Position numbers and translations under genes: made by a program. Shown piece after piece: positions 7,963-16,406 of a DNA stretch of 64,000 nt. The DNA lies in contig NZ_JABMCB010000190.1 of assembly GCF_013359935.1 (NCBI RefSeq), forward strand, positions 186,001 through 250,000. Reading direction: 5' to 3'. The DNA comes from Paenibacillus xylanilyticus (GTDB lineage: Bacteria > Bacillota > Bacilli > Paenibacillales > Paenibacillaceae). The notes beneath the pieces are model-generated. The model was not told the DNA's origin and searched no databases. It was given only the letters and a program-made list of their open reading frames with translations. Positions within the stretch are counted from its first letter, which is position 1. Each line of letters opens with the position of its first letter.

Positions 7963-8949
7963 TTAATTGACGCTTGCGTCCACTTCCTTAATCATTTCCT
8001 GAATGGACTCCAGACCGCCGCCGGACAAGTACCAGTAATTCGGGTCAAGGTACACAATATGTCCTTCTTTGTAAGCCGTCGTATTTTTAACCAGATCGTT
8101 CTCGATCACCTGCTTGGCTGGGGCTGCTTCACCTTGACCGGCTACCACTGCACTGCGGTCTACTACGAACAGGTAATCCGGATTCGTCTCCATCACGTAT
8201 TCAAAGGAAACGCTCTGTCCATGCGTGGACACTTCAATATTCGCATCTGCCGGTGTAAATCCAAATACATCATGGATCACACCAAATCGTGAACCTGCGC
8301 CATATGCACTCAGTTTGCCTTCGTTTGTCAGAACAATCAGTGCGTTTTTCCCTGCAGCCGTTACTTTATCTTTCAACGCTTTGGCAGACGATTCAATGGA
8401 AGCCAGTTGTTGCTCTGCTTCTGCTTCCTTGCCGAAAATCTCACCAAGTGTCTTCACGTTACTCGTCAGTGAATTCATGTAGTCTTCAGTATCGACCGCC
8501 ATATAAATGGTAGGTGCAATCTCACTCAATTCTTCATATGAATCCGACAGACGACCCGAGATGATGATCAGGTCAGGACTCATGGCATTTACTTTTTCAA
8601 AATCAGCCTCTTTCAATCCACCGACATTGGTGTACTTGGCATCATTATACTTTTCCAGATATGGAGGAATGCCCTCTTGAGGAACCCCGGCAACTTCTAC
8701 CCCCAGCTGATCCAGGGAATCGAGTACACCATAGTCAAACACAACCACTTTTTGCGGGTTCTTTTTCACTGTTGTCTCGCCCAATTGATGTTTAATAACG
8801 ATCTCCTCACTGGATTGCTCCGCGGCAGCATTCGCCTCCGAACCCGTACCCGTACTTTCGCCCGTATTCTCTGCTGTTTTAGTTCCCCCACATGCTGCCA
8901 GAACAACGGACAATACAACCAACAATGTAAACAACCAACCCTTTTTCAT
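7963..8949 (-). CDS. yclQ: Siderophore-binding lipoprotein (YclQ type)
   Basis: A 328-residue class-III periplasmic-binding-type lipoprotein: signal peptide with lipobox VLAAC (Cys20), a low-complexity Thr/Gly/Glu linker, then the metal-chelate fold (VVVFDYGVLDSLDQLGVEVAG; PDLIIISGRLSDSYEELS; LSGGGLESIQEM near the end). Bacillus YclQ/FpuA/FatB relatives bind ferric petrobactin or other catecholates. It is the last gene of a four-gene operon with the order permease-permease-ATPase-binding protein, identical to yclNOPQ, and should be iron-repressed through the Fur box at 11723. The exact siderophore is inferred. Confidence 0.85.
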   Translation of the reverse strand: MKKGWLFTLLVVLSVVLAACGGTKTAENTGESTGTGSEANAAAEQSSEEIVIKHQLGETTVKKNPQKVVVFDYGVLDSLDQLGVEVAGVPQEGIPPYLEKYNDAKYTNVGGLKEADFEKVNAMSPDLIIISGRLSDSYEELSEIAPTIYMAVDTEDYMNSLTSNVKTLGEIFGKEAEAEQQLASIESSAKALKDKVTAAGKNALIVLTNEGKLSAYGAGSRFGVIHDVFGFTPADANIEVSTHGQSVSFEYVMETNPDYLFVVDRSAVVAGQGEAAPAKQVIENDLVKNTTAYKEGHIVYLDPNYWYLSGGGLESIQEMIKEVDASVN

Positions 8950-8982
8950 AAACAGACACCTCTCACTCTATATTGGTTTATT

Positions 8983-9741
8983 TCACGCAAAATACACACA
9001 AATCTTACGCCCATCAATCCACTGCACCGGGATGTGCATGTCATACACCTGCTGCAATACATCCGTATCAATGATGTCCTCCGTTTTACCTTCCTGCACG
9101 ACCCGGCCTTCCTTGAGCGCGACAATATAATCGGAGTAACATGATGCAAAATTGATGTCATGAATGACGATCACAATCGTTTTGCCCAGCTCGTCCACCA
9201 TTTTGCGCAGCACTTTCATAATCTGCACGGAATGTTTCATATCCAGATTGTTCAGTGGTTCATCCAGCAGGATATATTCAGTGTTCTGTGCAATAACCAT
9301 GGCGATGTACGCCCGCTGCCGCTGTCCACCACTGAGCTCATCCAAAAACTTTTTGCGGAACGGCCCGAGCTCCATATAATCGATGGCTTCCTGAATCCAC
9401 TGGTGATCCTCTGGTGTAAGCCTTCCTTGTGAATAAGGGAAACGCCCAAAGGCCACGAGATCCTCTACCGTCAACCTGATATTAATATGGTTGGATTGTT
9501 TGAGTACCGAAATCTTTTTGGACAATTCCTTGCTCTTCCAGCCTTCGATTTCCCGGCCTTCAATCAGAACCTGGCCTGTGTCTTTGCTGATCAGTCTCGT
9601 AATCATGGATAACAGCGTGCTTTTGCCGGCACCATTCGGCCCGATAAATGAAGTGATCTTTCCTTTGGCAATATTCAGTGATACGTCATCCACTACCCGG
9701 ACGCCGCCGTATTGTTTTGAGACATTTCTGACTTCTACCAC
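8983..9741 (-). CDS. yclP: Iron-siderophore ABC transporter ATPase (YclP type)
   Basis: A 252-residue FepC-type ATPase: Walker A GPNGAGKST (about 32-40), Q-loop LKQSN, signature LSGGQRQRAYIAM, Walker B EYILLDEPLNNLD and switch His in IVIHDIN. It powers import of the ferric siderophore bound by YclQ. The start is GTG behind GGAG; the first seven bases overlap the end of the preceding permease gene, indicating coupling. Confidence 0.9.
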   Translation of the reverse strand: MVEVRNVSKQYGGVRVVDDVSLNIAKGKITSFIGPNGAGKSTLLSMITRLISKDTGQVLIEGREIEGWKSKELSKKISVLKQSNHINIRLTVEDLVAFGRFPYSQGRLTPEDHQWIQEAIDYMELGPFRKKFLDELSGGQRQRAYIAMVIAQNTEYILLDEPLNNLDMKHSVQIMKVLRKMVDELGKTIVIVIHDINFASCYSDYIVALKEGRVVQEGKTEDIIDTDVLQQVYDMHIPVQWIDGRKICVYFA

Positions 9742-10703
9742 GACTTATTCTCCTTTAGCAGTAAATAGATGAAATACACACCGCCTATAAAATTGATAAT
9801 GACACTTACGGTGGTGGAGAAGGTGAAGACCCGCTCCACCACCAGCTGTCCACCTACCAAGGCAACGACGGAGATGATAACCGAGCCCCAGATCAGCACG
9901 ACATGCCGATGTGACCGGAATACCTGATGAGCCAGATTCACGACCAGCAATCCCAGGAACATGATCGGACCTACAAGCGCGGTGGAGATGGACACCAGGA
10001 CCATGACAACCAGCAGCAGCCGTTTGACAATGTAGTGATAATCGACACCAAGGTTCACTGCGTGATCCTTCCCAAGTGCCAGTACATCAAGGTACTTGGT
10101 AAATTTCTGTGCATACAGCAAGATCAGGAAGATGGCTGCCATGGAAATGATCAACAGATCGGTATTTACATTGTTGAAGCTGGCAAACATCTTGCCCTGA
10201 AGGATAAGAAACTCATTCGGATCAATCAGCACCTCCATGAAGGAGGACAGGCTCTGGAACAATGTTCCCAGAATCAGACCCACGAGCAGCAGCAGATAGA
10301 TATTGCGCCCACGTTCTCGTTTGAACATAAATTGATGAAGAAGCAGTGCAAACAGAGTCATTAACAGGACGGACACCGCAAAGTTAAGATTTTTATTCAC
10401 AAAGCTGATGTGACTGCTTCCAAACACAAACACGGCAAAGGTCTGGAACAACATATACAGGGAGTCAAGCCCCATAATGCCGGGTGTAAGAATCCGATTG
10501 TTGGTTATCGTCTGGAAAATGGCGGTTGAGTATGCAATACATGCTCCGGTGAGCACGATGGCCAGAATTTTTTTCCCTCGGCGCGGCAGGATGTAATCCC
10601 AATTGCCTCCAGATTGAATGACCATAAATACACCGATCAGAACCACTGCCGCTGCGATCAAAATGCCAAATTTTAAAGTATTTGCTGTATATTTCATTCT
10701 CAT
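9735..10703 (-). CDS. yclO: Iron-siderophore ABC transporter permease (YclO type)
   Basis: A 322-residue FecCD-family permease with about nine to ten hydrophobic helices and the family ATPase-contact region around ALGKDHAVNLGVDYHYI and the block VGPIMFLGLLVVNLAHQVFR. It pairs with the YclN-type permease as a heterodimer. Its ATG overlaps the preceding stop by four bases (ATGA) and its end overlaps the ATPase start, so the operon is tightly packed. Confidence 0.88.
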   Translation of the reverse strand: MRMKYTANTLKFGILIAAAVVLIGVFMVIQSGGNWDYILPRRGKKILAIVLTGACIAYSTAIFQTITNNRILTPGIMGLDSLYMLFQTFAVFVFGSSHISFVNKNLNFAVSVLLMTLFALLLHQFMFKRERGRNIYLLLLVGLILGTLFQSLSSFMEVLIDPNEFLILQGKMFASFNNVNTDLLIISMAAIFLILLYAQKFTKYLDVLALGKDHAVNLGVDYHYIVKRLLLVVMVLVSISTALVGPIMFLGLLVVNLAHQVFRSHRHVVLIWGSVIISVVALVGGQLVVERVFTFSTTVSVIINFIGGVYFIYLLLKENKSW

Positions 10704-11653
10704 GACCCATATGCCTTTCTTCGAAGCAGTAAATACAGAAACAGCACACTGCCCACGACTCCCACTGTCAAACTGATGGACAACTGGTACGGATAAATGA
10801 TCAACTGCCCCAAAATGTCACAGACCAGAACAAATATGGCGCCCAGCACTGCCGTATGAGGCAGCGTATCCCGCAGGTTGTCCCCCTTATACAGCGTAAC
10901 GATATTCGGTACGACCAGGCCCAAAAACGGAATGGTGCCTACGGTGATAATGACGACGGCAGAAACCATGGCCACCAAAATCAACCCGAGGTTAACCACT
11001 CTCCGGTAGGCCAACCCCAGGTTGGTCGAGAAGTCTTCCCCCATACCCGCCAGTGTAAACCGGTTGGCGAAGAGATAGACGATAATCAGAAGCGGAATAC
11101 TGATATAGATCAGTTCATACCGCCCCTTCATAATCGTGGAGAAATCACCCTGCAGCCAGGAAGACATGTTCTGGATCAGATCGTTTTTGTAAGCAAAAAA
11201 AGTCGTGACCGAGCTAACGATGTTGCCGAACATCAGACCCAGAAGGGCGATGTAGATCGTATCCTTGAACTTGACCTTCTCAAGGATCCGCATAAAAATC
11301 AGCGTACCCGCCAGCGCAAAGGCGAAGGCGACCAGCATTTTTTGCAGAGGGGATGCCCCGGGAAACCACATCAACGTCACCAGGATGCCCAATCGGGCTG
11401 AATCCATGGTGCCTGCCGTTGTAGGCGAAACAAACCGGTTGCGTGTCAGCTGCTGCATAATCAGACCAATGACGCTCATACTGACGCCAGCGACCAGAAT
11501 GCTGATCAAGCGGGGAAAACGGCTGACTTGCAATACCTGCAGCTGGATTGGGGTCAAGTGGAATATATCCAGGGGCGAAATGTCCGAATTCCCGATAAAT
11601 ATGTATACGATAGACAGAACAGCCAGTGCGATTAACATGTAACCTAACTTCAT
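10700..11653 (-). CDS. yclN: Iron-siderophore ABC transporter permease (YclN type)
   Basis: A 317-residue FecCD-family permease, first gene of the yclNOPQ-like operon. Landmarks are RLISILVAGVSMSVIGLIMQ near the N-terminus, LGLAYRRVVNLG, and the conserved GTIPFLGLVVPNIV. About nine membrane helices. The ribosome site is weak (AGAGAG). A Fur-type inverted repeat lies 70 bases upstream, so iron starvation should induce the operon. Confidence 0.88.
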   Translation of the reverse strand: MKLGYMLIALAVLSIVYIFIGNSDISPLDIFHLTPIQLQVLQVSRFPRLISILVAGVSMSVIGLIMQQLTRNRFVSPTTAGTMDSARLGILVTLMWFPGASPLQKMLVAFAFALAGTLIFMRILEKVKFKDTIYIALLGLMFGNIVSSVTTFFAYKNDLIQNMSSWLQGDFSTIMKGRYELIYISIPLLIIVYLFANRFTLAGMGEDFSTNLGLAYRRVVNLGLILVAMVSAVVIITVGTIPFLGLVVPNIVTLYKGDNLRDTLPHTAVLGAIFVLVCDILGQLIIYPYQLSISLTVGVVGSVLFLYLLLRRKAYGS

Positions 11654-11722
11654 CTCTCTAATAATCCCCTCACCGATAGCCGTAAAACAACGTAATTGCT
11701 CTTATCTCTCAGCATATGATAT

Positions 11723-11737
11723 TGATATTCATTATCA
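11723..11737. promoter_or_regulatory. Fur box upstream of the siderophore operon
   Basis: TGATATTCATTATCA is a 7-1-7 inverted repeat with one mismatch to the Bacillus Fur pattern TGATAAT-N-ATTATCA, in an AT-rich region 70 bases before yclN. Function and position agree. Confidence 0.75.
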
Positions 11738-11849
11738 ATTAATTTGAATTATATCTATATTAATTTCCAGATGTCAACCTGGTTGAGCTTCGCAATTTTT
11801 GGGGTTTCGTGAAACAACCCGAAAGATATATTCGGCATGACTAAATAGA

Positions 11850-11882
11850 TATAAGGAAATAGGCCTTCCGTTATGGAAGGCC
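11850..11882 (-). terminator. Probable terminator after doxX-like gene
   Basis: Stem GGCCTTCC/GGAAGGCC (11862-11869 with 11875-11882) with a 5-base loop; on the minus strand it is followed by TATTTCCTTATAT, a mediocre T tract. Confidence 0.6.
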
Positions 11883-11922
11883 CATGTCGTTCATTTCCGC
11901 TAATCACAAACAGTAACCTGTG

Positions 11923-12336
11923 TCATGCACTCGCATTACGACTAACCGAGCCCTGTCTGGCGAAAAACTGGTCAACTGCCAGAAAGCGGCTGCCTGTGAA
12001 CAGCAAGGTCAACGAACCGACCAGCAGAAGGTAATCAAACTCTGTCCCGCTCATAAATGGCTGACCTACTTTGGCGGTGAGCAGAACACCAGCCATCACC
12101 ACTATAAACAACGCAGCAAATACGCGTGTTCCCAGCCCCAAAATCATCGCTGCCCCTCCGGCCAGCTCAATAATAGCTACCACCGAGGCAAGAAAACCGG
12201 GAATGCCAATACTTTCGAAAAAACCGACTGTCCCACTAATTCCACCTTCGAATTTGCTCCAACCATGCAATACAAAAATTAGTCCAATCATAATTCTTGA
12301 GAAAAACAGGCCAATCTCTACACTCCGACTATTCAT
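11923..12336 (-). CDS. DoxX family membrane protein
   Basis: A 137-residue protein with four hydrophobic helices and the DoxX pattern: RIMIGLIFVLHGWSKF, GFFESIGIPGFLA, IIELAGGAAMILGLGTR, and a C-terminal helix. DoxX-like proteins such as Bacillus MhqP/CatD associate with thiol and quinone stress, but the activity here is unknown. Two ATGs are possible; the one at 12336 is eight bases behind AGGAGG, whereas the ATG at 12342 touches it. It lies 40 bases downstream of the M56 gene and may share the blaI transcript. Confidence 0.8.
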   Translation of the reverse strand: MNSRSVEIGLFFSRIMIGLIFVLHGWSKFEGGISGTVGFFESIGIPGFLASVVAIIELAGGAAMILGLGTRVFAALFIVVMAGVLLTAKVGQPFMSGTEFDYLLLVGSLTLLFTGSRFLAVDQFFARQGSVSRNASA

Positions 12337-12375
12337 GTTCATCTCCTCCTTGGTATTAAGTTCAACACATCAGAA

Positions 12376-13236
12376 TTATCCGATCGACCAGACAAACAAA
12401 ACAGACATCATCAGAAACACCGTTGCAGACATTACAATGGCAAACCACGGCAGGGCGAGCGCAACGTCCTGCTCCGGATCGAGCAGACGGGAGATACGTA
12501 CATTTACCGAAGTATCGGCAAATGAGGATTGCACAGCCATTTCCCGTACCCGCCATGGTTCTGGACAAGCACGGATCAGTTTGAGCAAGGCACTGCCAAT
12601 GCCCGCTGCATTCCCCGTACGCTCAATCGCTTCATTATCAGCCAGGATTTCTCTGACAATATGATATTGCTTCGAAGTATGCTTCAATACGGGAATGTAC
12701 GGCATCATGATCGCAAAGACCGAAAGCAAAGTTGTCTTGAGTGGATCACGGTGCCACAAATGATGAACTTCATGATAGACAACTGCCGCTTCCTCTTCAG
12801 CATCGAGCATGTCCAGCAATCCCGTTGAAAGTACGATCGAAGGTTTCCATAAACCAATCGTAAAAGCAATCGGTGAATGCTTGTCCACAACGATGAATGC
12901 CGGTTGCTTGAGATGACGGTACTTGGCCTCCATTTCTCCCGACATAGCCGAGTTCTCGATCGAACGGAGCTTTCTTACGGCAGCCCTTGTCTTCATCATG
13001 CGATGCATGAACAGCCAACCTGTTCCTCCAAACGTCAGTGCTACCAGCAGCATCAGAAAATGGCCTACCGATAACCAGCCCAGCCGGCTCATCCAATGAT
13101 TGCACAGCCAGAGCAGATTAAAGGGAATATCCCAACCGAATATTTTGTACATCGTGTACATGAACATCTGCATAAACACCAGCAGCGGAATGCCAAACCC
13201 GACAGTAAACAACAGCTTCGAGCGGGCCTTCCACAT
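12376..13236 (-). CDS. M56 family (BlaR1/MecR1-type) membrane metallopeptidase, short form
   Basis: A 286-residue integral membrane zinc peptidase: helices near 7-30 and 55-78, a cytoplasmic catalytic region with HEVHH (155-159) followed by WHRDP, and a C-terminal helix. In BlaR1/MecR1 such a domain triggers cleavage of the BlaI/MecI repressor, but those proteins carry an extra extracellular penicillin-binding sensor of about 250 residues that is absent here. The signal is therefore unlikely to be a beta-lactam sensed in the usual way. The ATG is one base behind the blaI stop, so the two are coupled. Confidence 0.85.
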   Translation of the reverse strand: MWKARSKLLFTVGFGIPLLVFMQMFMYTMYKIFGWDIPFNLLWLCNHWMSRLGWLSVGHFLMLLVALTFGGTGWLFMHRMMKTRAAVRKLRSIENSAMSGEMEAKYRHLKQPAFIVVDKHSPIAFTIGLWKPSIVLSTGLLDMLDAEEEAAVVYHEVHHLWHRDPLKTTLLSVFAIMMPYIPVLKHTSKQYHIVREILADNEAIERTGNAAGIGSALLKLIRACPEPWRVREMAVQSSFADTSVNVRISRLLDPEQDVALALPWFAIVMSATVFLMMSVLFVWSIG

Positions 13237-13237
13237 A

Positions 13238-13654
13238 TCAGTCGCTATCCTTTTTCCATTGTTTGATCTTCTGCTCCAGACGTTCGATCAACCCTGCATC
13301 GGCTTCGTCCAGTGCATCCAGCATATGGCTCACTGCCAGTGCTCCGAACTCGTCTACCAGTTCATGTGACAGTTCTTTCGATTGGTCGTTCATAAACTCC
13401 TCCTTGCTCTGTACCGGGTGATACAGTGACGTCCGGCCCTTCTGTGTCTTGCAAAGCAACCCCTTATCTACGAGCCGGTTCATGACCGTCATGACCGTAT
13501 TGAAATTAACATCTCGTTCTTGTTCAAGTGCGGTTTGCACTTCGCGAATGCTGCTGCCTGGACGCGCCCATAATATATCCATTATTTTCGCTTCCAGCGG
13601 ACCAAAAAAACGATTCAGCCCACGCTCACCCACTTTAAAATTGTGTATTTTCAT
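13238..13654 (-). CDS. BlaI/MecI/CopY family repressor
   Basis: A 138-residue penicillinase-repressor-type winged helix: LNRFFGPLEAKIMDILWARP, helix-turn-helix around SIREVQTALEQERDVNFNTV and MTVMNRLVDKGLLCKT, then a C-terminal dimerisation helix region. It represses by binding inverted repeats and is relieved by proteolysis through its M56 partner in the family. An operator overlaps its own -10 box (13671-13687), indicating autoregulation, and closely related sites precede the DUF3105 gene at 55740. No beta-lactamase gene is nearby. Confidence 0.88.
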   Translation of the reverse strand: MKIHNFKVGERGLNRFFGPLEAKIMDILWARPGSSIREVQTALEQERDVNFNTVMTVMNRLVDKGLLCKTQKGRTSLYHPVQSKEEFMNDQSKELSHELVDEFGALAVSHMLDALDEADAGLIERLEQKIKQWKKDSD

Positions 13655-13670
13655 GTTCAGACACCCCTCA

Positions 13671-13687
13671 CACTACCCATTGTAGTG
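13671..13687. promoter_or_regulatory. BlaI-type operator overlapping the blaI promoter
   Basis: Inverted repeat CACTAC-N5-GTAGTG. On the minus strand it reads CACTACAATGGGTAGTG and overlaps the -10 TACAAT (13679-13684) of a promoter whose -35 is TTGACT (13701-13706, spacer 16). It matches the site at 55585-55601 in 15 of 17 positions. Confidence 0.7.
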
Positions 13688-13796
13688 CCAACAAACGAGA
13701 AGTCAACCTCTATGTCAGGTATTTATTGTAAATGATTTGTAAATTTGTTTTCCATTTCTGAATTTCATTGGAGAATAGTACACCCTGCTTGAATGC

Positions 13797-13854
13797 AAAA
13801 AAAGCAAAAGGCTGGGCAGTTCTGCAATTTCTGCAGTCCTGTCCAGCCTTTTGC
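13797..13854 (-). terminator. Terminator of katA
   Basis: Long stem GCAAAAGGCTGGACAG/CTGCCCAGCCTTTTGC, with an inner hairpin, followed by TTTTTTT on the minus strand. Confidence 0.88.
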
Positions 13855-13900
13855 CATCGCTGTATTTGTTACTCTGTATGAGAAATATTAATAATGGCTC

Positions 13901-15364
13901 TTATTTACGGTCTGCCGATGGCATATATGCCGAAATATCTACACCAAGTCCACGAGCCAAACGTCCGCCAAACTGTCCATCAGCTTGGAAGAAGTGGCAT
14001 AATGCACGCATCTGTGTCTGTGCCGGCACGCCCTTCAGGTCGTTAATCAGATTATCAAGCAAATTGTTCTGTTCTTCTGCCGTAAATGAACGGAACAATT
14101 CTCCTGCCTGGGTGTAATCATCGGTTTTCTCGATTTTCTCTCGTGTAACATGCCCCTGCAGTGGGATCTGAGTGTCCCGGTATGCCGGATCTTCCTGCGG
14201 ACTGCTGGAGGAACTGTTCGGTTCATAGTTCACTGGAGACGGGTCCTGATTCACATTCATGAGTCCATCACGCTGATGGTTGCGAACCGGCGCGTATGGG
14301 CAGTTAACTGGAATCTGCAGATAGTTCGGCCCAAGTCTGTGACGCTGTGTATCCGGATAGGAGAACAGACGTCCTTGCAGCAGTTTATCCTCGGATGGCT
14401 CTATTCCCGGTACCAAAGCACTTGGTGAGAAGGCTGCCTGCTCTACTTCAGCGAAGAAATTTTGCGGATTGCGATTCAGCGTCATGGTCCCTACCGTCTG
14501 GAACGGAATGATATCTTCAGGCCAGGTTTTGGTCGGATCAAGCGGATCAAAAGAGAAATCATCCATATGCTCCGGCTTCAGGAGCTGCACCTGCAGCTTC
14601 CATTGCGGGTATTGGCCGTTTTTGATGTGGTCATGCAGATCCCGGGTAGCGTGGTTAAAGTCCTGTCCTTGAACTTCTGACGCTTCCTGCCGAGAGAAAC
14701 CGCGTACTCCCTGCGCAGATTCCCATTTATACTTCACATAATGGATCTCGCCTTGGGCGTTAATCCATTTGAAGGCGTGCACGCCGAATCCATCCATCTC
14801 ACGGTAGTTAGCGGGTGTACCCAAATCGGAGAACAGCCAGGTCATCATATGTGTGGATTCAGGTGAGAGGGTCATGAAATCCCAGTACCGTGCAGGGTCC
14901 TGAATATTGGTATCTGGCGCAGGTTTCAGGGAATGTACCATATCCGGAAATTTCATCGCATCACGGATGAAGAATACAGGCAGGTGGTTACCCACAATAT
15001 CATAGTTGCCTTCTCTGGTGTACAGTTTGACCGCAAACCCGCGTGGATCACGCGCAGTCTCTGGTGAACCCGTTCCGTGAATAACCGTGGAGAACCGAAC
15101 CAATACTGGCGTCTCCGTTCCTGGCTCCTGCAGGAAGTCCGCTTTGGTAAACTCCTTCATGCTCTTCTCCAGTGTGAATACACCATGTGCACCAGCACCT
15201 CTGGCATGCACTACCCGTTCCGGAATACGTTCACGGTCAAAATGGGCGATCTTCTCGATCAGATGATAATCCTCAAGCAAGGTTGGTCCTCTTCTGCCTG
15301 CTGTGCGGGAATTTTGGTTGTCACCCACAGGTGCTCCCTGGTTGGTTGTCATACGTTCTGTCAT
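13901..15364 (-). CDS. katA: Haem catalase (KatA, small-subunit clade 3 type)
   Basis: A 487-residue monofunctional catalase converting hydrogen peroxide to water and oxygen. Visible landmarks are the catalytic His region RVVHARGAGAHGVF (near residue 55), the catalytic Asn in IVGNHLPVFFIRD, and the proximal haem Tyr motif RLFSYPDTQRHRLGPNY (near residue 340). Length is typical of small-subunit enzymes. ATG follows AGGAGG. Two PerR-type boxes lie 80-115 bases upstream, so peroxide induction through PerR (encoded 1.4 kb upstream) is expected. It has its own strong terminator. Confidence 0.95.
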   Translation of the reverse strand: MTERMTTNQGAPVGDNQNSRTAGRRGPTLLEDYHLIEKIAHFDRERIPERVVHARGAGAHGVFTLEKSMKEFTKADFLQEPGTETPVLVRFSTVIHGTGSPETARDPRGFAVKLYTREGNYDIVGNHLPVFFIRDAMKFPDMVHSLKPAPDTNIQDPARYWDFMTLSPESTHMMTWLFSDLGTPANYREMDGFGVHAFKWINAQGEIHYVKYKWESAQGVRGFSRQEASEVQGQDFNHATRDLHDHIKNGQYPQWKLQVQLLKPEHMDDFSFDPLDPTKTWPEDIIPFQTVGTMTLNRNPQNFFAEVEQAAFSPSALVPGIEPSEDKLLQGRLFSYPDTQRHRLGPNYLQIPVNCPYAPVRNHQRDGLMNVNQDPSPVNYEPNSSSSSPQEDPAYRDTQIPLQGHVTREKIEKTDDYTQAGELFRSFTAEEQNNLLDNLINDLKGVPAQTQMRALCHFFQADGQFGGRLARGLGVDISAYMPSADRK

Positions 15365-15444
15365 ATCTGAATCCTCCTCATGATGGTCTCATGCCTGCTG
15401 TATATACTATTTAAATCATATTCGTCATTGCTTTAAATATACAT

Positions 15445-15459
15445 TTAGACTTGATCTAA
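15445..15459. promoter_or_regulatory. PerR box 1 upstream of katA
   Basis: TTAGACTTGATCTAA, a 7-1-7 inverted repeat, differs in one position from the box before dps (45457-45471). Confidence 0.65.
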
Positions 15460-15462
15460 CTG

Positions 15463-15477
15463 TTAAAATGATTCTAA
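15463..15477. promoter_or_regulatory. PerR box 2 upstream of katA
   Basis: TTAAAATGATTCTAA closely follows the Bacillus PerR pattern TTATAATNATTATAA and lies 18 bases from box 1. Confidence 0.65.
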
Positions 15478-15584
15478 CATGTCCAATATAGAGCCTGCAT
15501 GAGGTTCTCATGAGGTTATAATGAGTTTCCCAGTCGTTTCATGAATGAAGGATGAACATACGTTAATAACAAAACCTGCTGAAA

Positions 15585-15608
15585 ATAAAAAAAAGCGGAC
15601 TAATCCGC
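15585..15608 (-). terminator. Terminator with the stop codon of the regulator gene in its loop
   Basis: Minus strand stem GCGGA/TCCGC with loop TTAG, followed by TTTTTTTTATTTTC. The UAG stop (15600-15602) lies in the loop, so the last codons form the 5' arm. Confidence 0.75.
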
Positions 15609-16406
15609 CAGGCGGTAGCCCACTCCTCTTACAGTTACAATATATTGCGGGGAAGCCGCGTTATCGCCAAGCTTTTTGCGCAAGCTTTTGATATGAACAT
15701 CAACCACATTGCTTCCACCCGTAAAATCAGTCTCCCATATGTCGCTGAGCATTTCCTCCCGGGAAATTACAGCTCCTTTGGCATCAATCAGTTTGAGCAG
15801 CAAATCGTATTCGGTCTTGGTCAGATGAATCCGGTTGTTATCCCGCTGCACACTCATACGTTCACGGTCCAGCCACAGATCCTTGAACCCGATACGTTGT
15901 CCTTCCTCAGGCAAAAAACCACGTTTCGGTGTAACCGGACTATTGCCAATCATACGCTGTACCCGGTACAGTGCCTCCTGCGGACGTGCCGGCCAAACCA
16001 GCAGTTCCTCCTGAAGCATCGGTCCGCTGGCACTGCCGATCATATTCTCGCCCACCAGATAAAGACATGGCGCCACATGCTCTGCCTCCCGGTTTAACCG
16101 GCTGCTGATCCCCGCGAACGCATCAATCGTTCCAGCCACAGACAGATCATAGATCAGCAGATCAAATACCAAGCGTTCATGAAGATCCGGTTCCCAGCGA
16201 TGGAACACCAATACATCGAAGCAGCTGTCCGTCAACGCTTTGACCAGCTCATGAACCTGGCCCGGCATTGGACTAATCAGAATGACACGCCGCGTAACAG
16301 GACAAGCCTCCACAAAGGGAGCTGAATCAGCGAGAGCTGGCTTGACCCGCAGCGGCAAACGGCGATCAGACATCCTGATTTTTACTTGATCCGTTTGTTT
16401 TTGCAT
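15600..16406 (-). CDS. OmpR-type winged-helix regulator with degenerate receiver domain
   Basis: Up to 268 residues. The C-terminal 100 residues are an OmpR/PhoB DNA-binding domain (IHLTKTEYDLLLKLIDAKGAVISREEML, NVVDVHIKSLRKKLGD, YIVTVRGVGYRL). Residues 40-150 have the receiver pattern, but the acidic pair after the first strand is missing (ILISPMPGQ), the Thr/Ser is replaced (CLYLVGE) and the Lys is replaced (VWPARPQ); only an Asp in LLIYDLS remains. It is therefore probably not controlled by ordinary phosphorylation. The frame overlaps perR by 25 bases if it starts at 16406; a start at 16373 is possible, both with weak ribosome sites. No cognate kinase is adjacent. Confidence 0.8.
   Translation of the reverse strand: MQKQTDQVKIRMSDRRLPLRVKPALADSAPFVEACPVTRRVILISPMPGQVHELVKALTDSCFDVLVFHRWEPDLHERLVFDLLIYDLSVAGTIDAFAGISSRLNREAEHVAPCLYLVGENMIGSASGPMLQEELLVWPARPQEALYRVQRMIGNSPVTPKRGFLPEEGQRIGFKDLWLDRERMSVQRDNNRIHLTKTEYDLLLKLIDAKGAVISREEMLSDIWETDFTGGSNVVDVHIKSLRKKLGDNAASPQYIVTVRGVGYRLAD

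Noticed and set aside
13238..13654. Beta-lactam resistance locus
   Set aside because: There is no beta-lactamase or penicillin-binding protein gene nearby, and the M56 partner lacks a sensor domain.
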